Below, in pieces: positions 61,392 to 64,000 of a stretch of 64,000 nt of DNA. Numbering within the stretch: the stretch's first letter is position 1; each line of letters opens with the position of its first letter. A program made the translations under genes and the position numbers. Origin of the DNA: Spirosoma arboris. GTDB lineage: Bacteria; Bacteroidota; Bacteroidia; Cytophagales; Spirosomataceae. A model generated the notes under the pieces. That model was not told the origin of the DNA and searched no databases. It saw only the letters and a list, made by a program, of their open reading frames with translations. The DNA lies in the NCBI RefSeq assembly GCF_009754945.1, contig NZ_WPIN01000001.1, forward strand, positions 124,001 to 188,000, in the 5' to 3' direction.

Positions 61392-63986
61392 ATGTTGGGT
61401 AACTTAGAGGCTTCAAAAACGACACGAGTGTTACTGCGCTTATGCTTGTATTCGATAACTACGCTCCTGATGGCTTCGACAACCCTCAGGGCCCAATCGT
61501 ATGGGCTACGCTTTACAGGTCAGGAGGATATACAGGATCGTCGTACGACCTTAGATCTGACGCCTGAGAAACCGTTATGCGTTGACGGAAACCTTGAAAT
61601 TGCCTTTGATTTATCGCTGGTGCCAAACTACAGAACGTATTTTGGCTACATTTTTCGAATCATTCAGGACGACAAGAAGAACCTTGATCTGATTTACGAT
61701 CAAAAGTCAACCAGCTTTAAAATAATCATTGGAGAACGCTTCTCCCAATCGATAATCAAGCTCGATTCCACGCAGTTATTTAATCGCTGGACTACCTTTC
61801 GGATACAACTGGATCTGAATACGAGTACGTTACGGGTCTATACCAATAATAAGCTGGTTATTAAAGACAACGTGCCTTTTACGGAATCGGGCTGCTTTAG
61901 GGTATTTTTTGGGGGCAATGAATTCAGGGAGTTTAAATCGAAAGATTTGCCGCCCATGAACCTCCGGGAGATTGTTGTGTCAGAAAATGGTCAGCGAATG
62001 TATTACTGGCCGTTAAACGAAGTGAAGGGCGCCCTAGCGAAAGATGAAGTGACGGGGCAGGCAGCAGTCGTTAAAAACCCGGTCTGGATTAAGTCGCTCC
62101 ACACGGCCTGGAAAGTAGCCGAACAAGTTACAATCAACGGGAATGCCAGTGCTGCATTTGACCCTTCTACCGAAACCGTTTATGTTGTTGGTTCAGACAG
62201 AGTTTATAGCTATTCGGCTCAAAAACACGAACGCGAATTTCGAGCACAAAAGAGCCCTCCGCCCAGCTTTCTGCCTGGTAACCAGTCTGTATTTAATCCT
62301 TTCTCAAACAGGCTTTACAATTTTTATGTAGATCAAAAGGCAATTGCTGCGTATGACTCTGTTTCGAAAAGCTGGAGAAACGAATCGCTGATTCCTAAAT
62401 ACACCATTGCTACCGAGTATTGGCAAGCCAATAAATTCATTTCGGGCGTTGACTCTGCCTTATATATTCTGGGTGGATACGGGCAGTTGACGTACAAAAA
62501 CAGCATTCAGCGGTACCACTTTGGGAGCCGAAAGTGGGAAACCGTTCCTGCAAAAGGGAGCGCCTACACTCCGCGTTATTTAGCCGCATTAGGAACAACA
62601 CCTACTGCTGACACGGCTTATTTAATTGGCGGCTATGGTAGCCTCACCGGCGAACAAATGCTGAATCCCAAAAGCACGTATGACTTTTTGCGCTATACTG
62701 TCAGCGACAATACCTTTAAAAAACTGTACGAATTACCCCTTCCAAAAACCGATTTTGCCTTTGCGAACTCGCTGATTATCGACTCAAAATCGGGGCTTTA
62801 TTACGGCCTTATTTTCCCGAATCAGCAATTTAAATCGCAACTGCAACTGATTCGTGGATCGTTGACGCAACCGACTTATGAATCAGTTGGCACGCCCATT
62901 CCCTATCAGTTTCACGATACGCATGCCTTTTCTGACCTTTATTACTGCGCTGCCAGCCAGCAACTACTGGCCGTTACACTCTATCGAAATGAGCAGAAAG
63001 GCAGTACAGATGTGAAAATCTACTCAATTGCCTTTCCACCTAATGTGCTGGAATCGCAGGCTACTCCAGAAAAGCAATCAACGAGGGTGTACTGGTTTTG
63101 GGGAATAGCCGGTCTCGTGGCAGGTGGATTGGCTCTGTTCTATTTCCGGCGTCGTGGGCGCAACGTGCAGACTAAGGATGAGTTTCGGGAAGCTGATCAG
63201 GAAACGATGGCCAGTAATCCGCCTGTACAAACTGAGCAAATTGAGTTTGTACCTATTCCCGGACCGAAAGCCAGTTTCTTCTTTTTTGGTAATTTTCAAG
63301 CGTTTGATCAGACCGGTAGTGACACGACAAAAGCGTTTACTCCGCTCCTGAAAGAGCTGTTTCTGCTACTGGCTCTGAATAGTATCGGTAAACACCGAGG
63401 AGTGCCTTCTGAAAAGCTCAATGAACTTCTCTGGCCAGATAAATCGGGTCGAGATGCGAGTAATAACCGATCGGTAAACATTACCAAGCTACGGAGCCTT
63501 CTGGATAAAGTAGGCGGGTGTTCGCTTTCAAAAGAGTCGGGCTACTGGAACATTACGTTTGATTTTAGTCAGGTTTATGTTGATTATGAGCGGTATATGG
63601 CCTTGATCAACGACAAGTCAACCCTTACTAAACAAACGATCATTGAATTGGGAGAACTGACCAAGCAAGGTTCCTTTTTGCTCAATACAGAATATGCCTG
63701 GTTAGACGATTTTAAAGCGGAGATTTCCAATAAAATTATCAATACATTCCTGCAATACGCTGATAAACTACGTATTGGTGATGATCCTGAATTCCTGATT
63801 CAGTTAACGAATTTCATTTTCTATTACGACCCGGTCAACGAAGATGCCATTATTCTGAAATGCAAAGCACTGGCATGGATGGGCAAACACACGCTGGCAA
63901 AAAATGCGTTCGAAAAGTTCACCCGGGACTTTAAAACCATTTATGGGGAAGACTACAAACAATCCTTCTCGGCTATTATAGACTGA
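61392..63986 (+). CDS. Membrane-spanning kelch protein with cytoplasmic SARP-like output domain
   Basis: 864 residues. A signal peptide (LCLYSITTLLMASTTLRAQS) is followed by a LamG-like sandwich (~30-220), kelch/galactose-oxidase-type repeats (~245-550; LYILGGYGQLTYKNSIQRYHF, AYLIGGYGSLTGEQ), one membrane helix (WFWGIAGLVAGGLALFYF, ~567-585), and a cytoplasmic part. The latter has a winged-helix OmpR/SARP-type segment (ALNSIGKHRGVPSEKLNELLW...NRSVNITKLRSLLDKVG) and a BTAD-like TPR domain. It looks like a one-component sensor that binds DNA from the membrane. The ligand is unknown; the assignment of the output domain is by pattern. Confidence 0.75.
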   Translation: MLGNLEASKTTRVLLRLCLYSITTLLMASTTLRAQSYGLRFTGQEDIQDRRTTLDLTPEKPLCVDGNLEIAFDLSLVPNYRTYFGYIFRIIQDDKKNLDLIYDQKSTSFKIIIGERFSQSIIKLDSTQLFNRWTTFRIQLDLNTSTLRVYTNNKLVIKDNVPFTESGCFRVFFGGNEFREFKSKDLPPMNLREIVVSENGQRMYYWPLNEVKGALAKDEVTGQAAVVKNPVWIKSLHTAWKVAEQVTINGNASAAFDPSTETVYVVGSDRVYSYSAQKHEREFRAQKSPPPSFLPGNQSVFNPFSNRLYNFYVDQKAIAAYDSVSKSWRNESLIPKYTIATEYWQANKFISGVDSALYILGGYGQLTYKNSIQRYHFGSRKWETVPAKGSAYTPRYLAALGTTPTADTAYLIGGYGSLTGEQMLNPKSTYDFLRYTVSDNTFKKLYELPLPKTDFAFANSLIIDSKSGLYYGLIFPNQQFKSQLQLIRGSLTQPTYESVGTPIPYQFHDTHAFSDLYYCAASQQLLAVTLYRNEQKGSTDVKIYSIAFPPNVLESQATPEKQSTRVYWFWGIAGLVAGGLALFYFRRRGRNVQTKDEFREADQETMASNPPVQTEQIEFVPIPGPKASFFFFGNFQAFDQTGSDTTKAFTPLLKELFLLLALNSIGKHRGVPSEKLNELLWPDKSGRDASNNRSVNITKLRSLLDKVGGCSLSKESGYWNITFDFSQVYVDYERYMALINDKSTLTKQTIIELGELTKQGSFLLNTEYAWLDDFKAEISNKIINTFLQYADKLRIGDDPEFLIQLTNFIFYYDPVNEDAIILKCKALAWMGKHTLAKNAFEKFTRDFKTIYGEDYKQSFSAIID

Positions 63987-64000
63987 TGGTTTTCTCTATA

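Noticed and set aside
1..64000. CRISPR arrays, rRNA, tRNA, prophage or transposase genes
   Set aside because: I looked for regularly spaced direct repeats, tRNA-like cloverleaves and integrase or transposase motifs and saw none; repeats present are dispersed palindromes.

Overview
The window looks like chromosome from a Spirosoma-like member of the Bacteroidota (Cytophagales). The signs are SusC/SusD outer-membrane pairs driven by ECF sigma factors and FecR anti-sigma proteins, LytS/LytTR two-component genes, a DUF3667 protein, many lipoproteins, few Shine-Dalgarno sequences, and extragenic palindromes typical of this group. The assignment is inference from gene content. I saw no rRNA, tRNA, CRISPR array, prophage or transposase.

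Layout. (1) 1-6.4 kb: the 5' part of a propeller-type sensor gene; a minus-strand operon of a MocR regulator, a CocE-type hydrolase and an ApbA-type reductase; and a divergent class V aminotransferase across a promoter full of TCTGTAYG-type repeats. (2) 7.4-14.5 kb: a complete Nit1C cluster (Sll0783-type protein, nitrilase, radical SAM enzyme, GNAT, flavin oxidoreductase, AIR-synthase-like protein, MSMEG_0570-type protein) followed by an AraC regulator and interrupted by two different palindromic repeats. (3) 14.7-24.4 kb: a seven-PAS histidine kinase, then a region of small, mostly unknown proteins including several one-helix microproteins of 29-36 residues. (4) 24.5-47.5 kb: two divergent sigma/FecR/SusC/SusD systems sharing one 360-bp promoter region. 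The left arm continues into a lipoprotein glycosidase-like protein, a parallel beta-helix protein and a GH36-like glycosidase. The right arm ends in a secreted FAD oxidoreductase. (5) 47.5-57.3 kb: four LytS-type kinase genes, one a degenerate pseudokinase translationally coupled to an intact kinase and a LytTR response regulator, plus a Vat-like acetyltransferase, an outer-membrane barrel, a ScyD/ScyE-like propeller and a lipocalin-like protein. (6) 57.4-64 kb: a TSUP permease with an extra C-terminal domain, a lipocalin-like lipoprotein, an acyl-CoA ligase and a membrane-spanning kelch protein with a cytoplasmic SARP-like output.

How they work together. The two divergent systems are typical glycan-uptake loci: a transenvelope signal passes from SusC through FecR to the ECF sigma factor, which should switch on susC/susD and the hydrolases. 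In both arms the gap between fecR and susC folds into the same two-hairpin leader ending in a T run 32-37 nt before the susC ATG, which resembles an attenuator. The Nit1C genes are linked in other bacteria to nitrogen starvation and cyanide/nitrile assimilation. The most distinctive signals are the twin fecR-susC leaders, the microprotein cluster, the pseudokinase-kinase-regulator operon, a one-base frameshift in the signal peptide of the left SusD, and the operator-like repeats upstream of the MocR gene.
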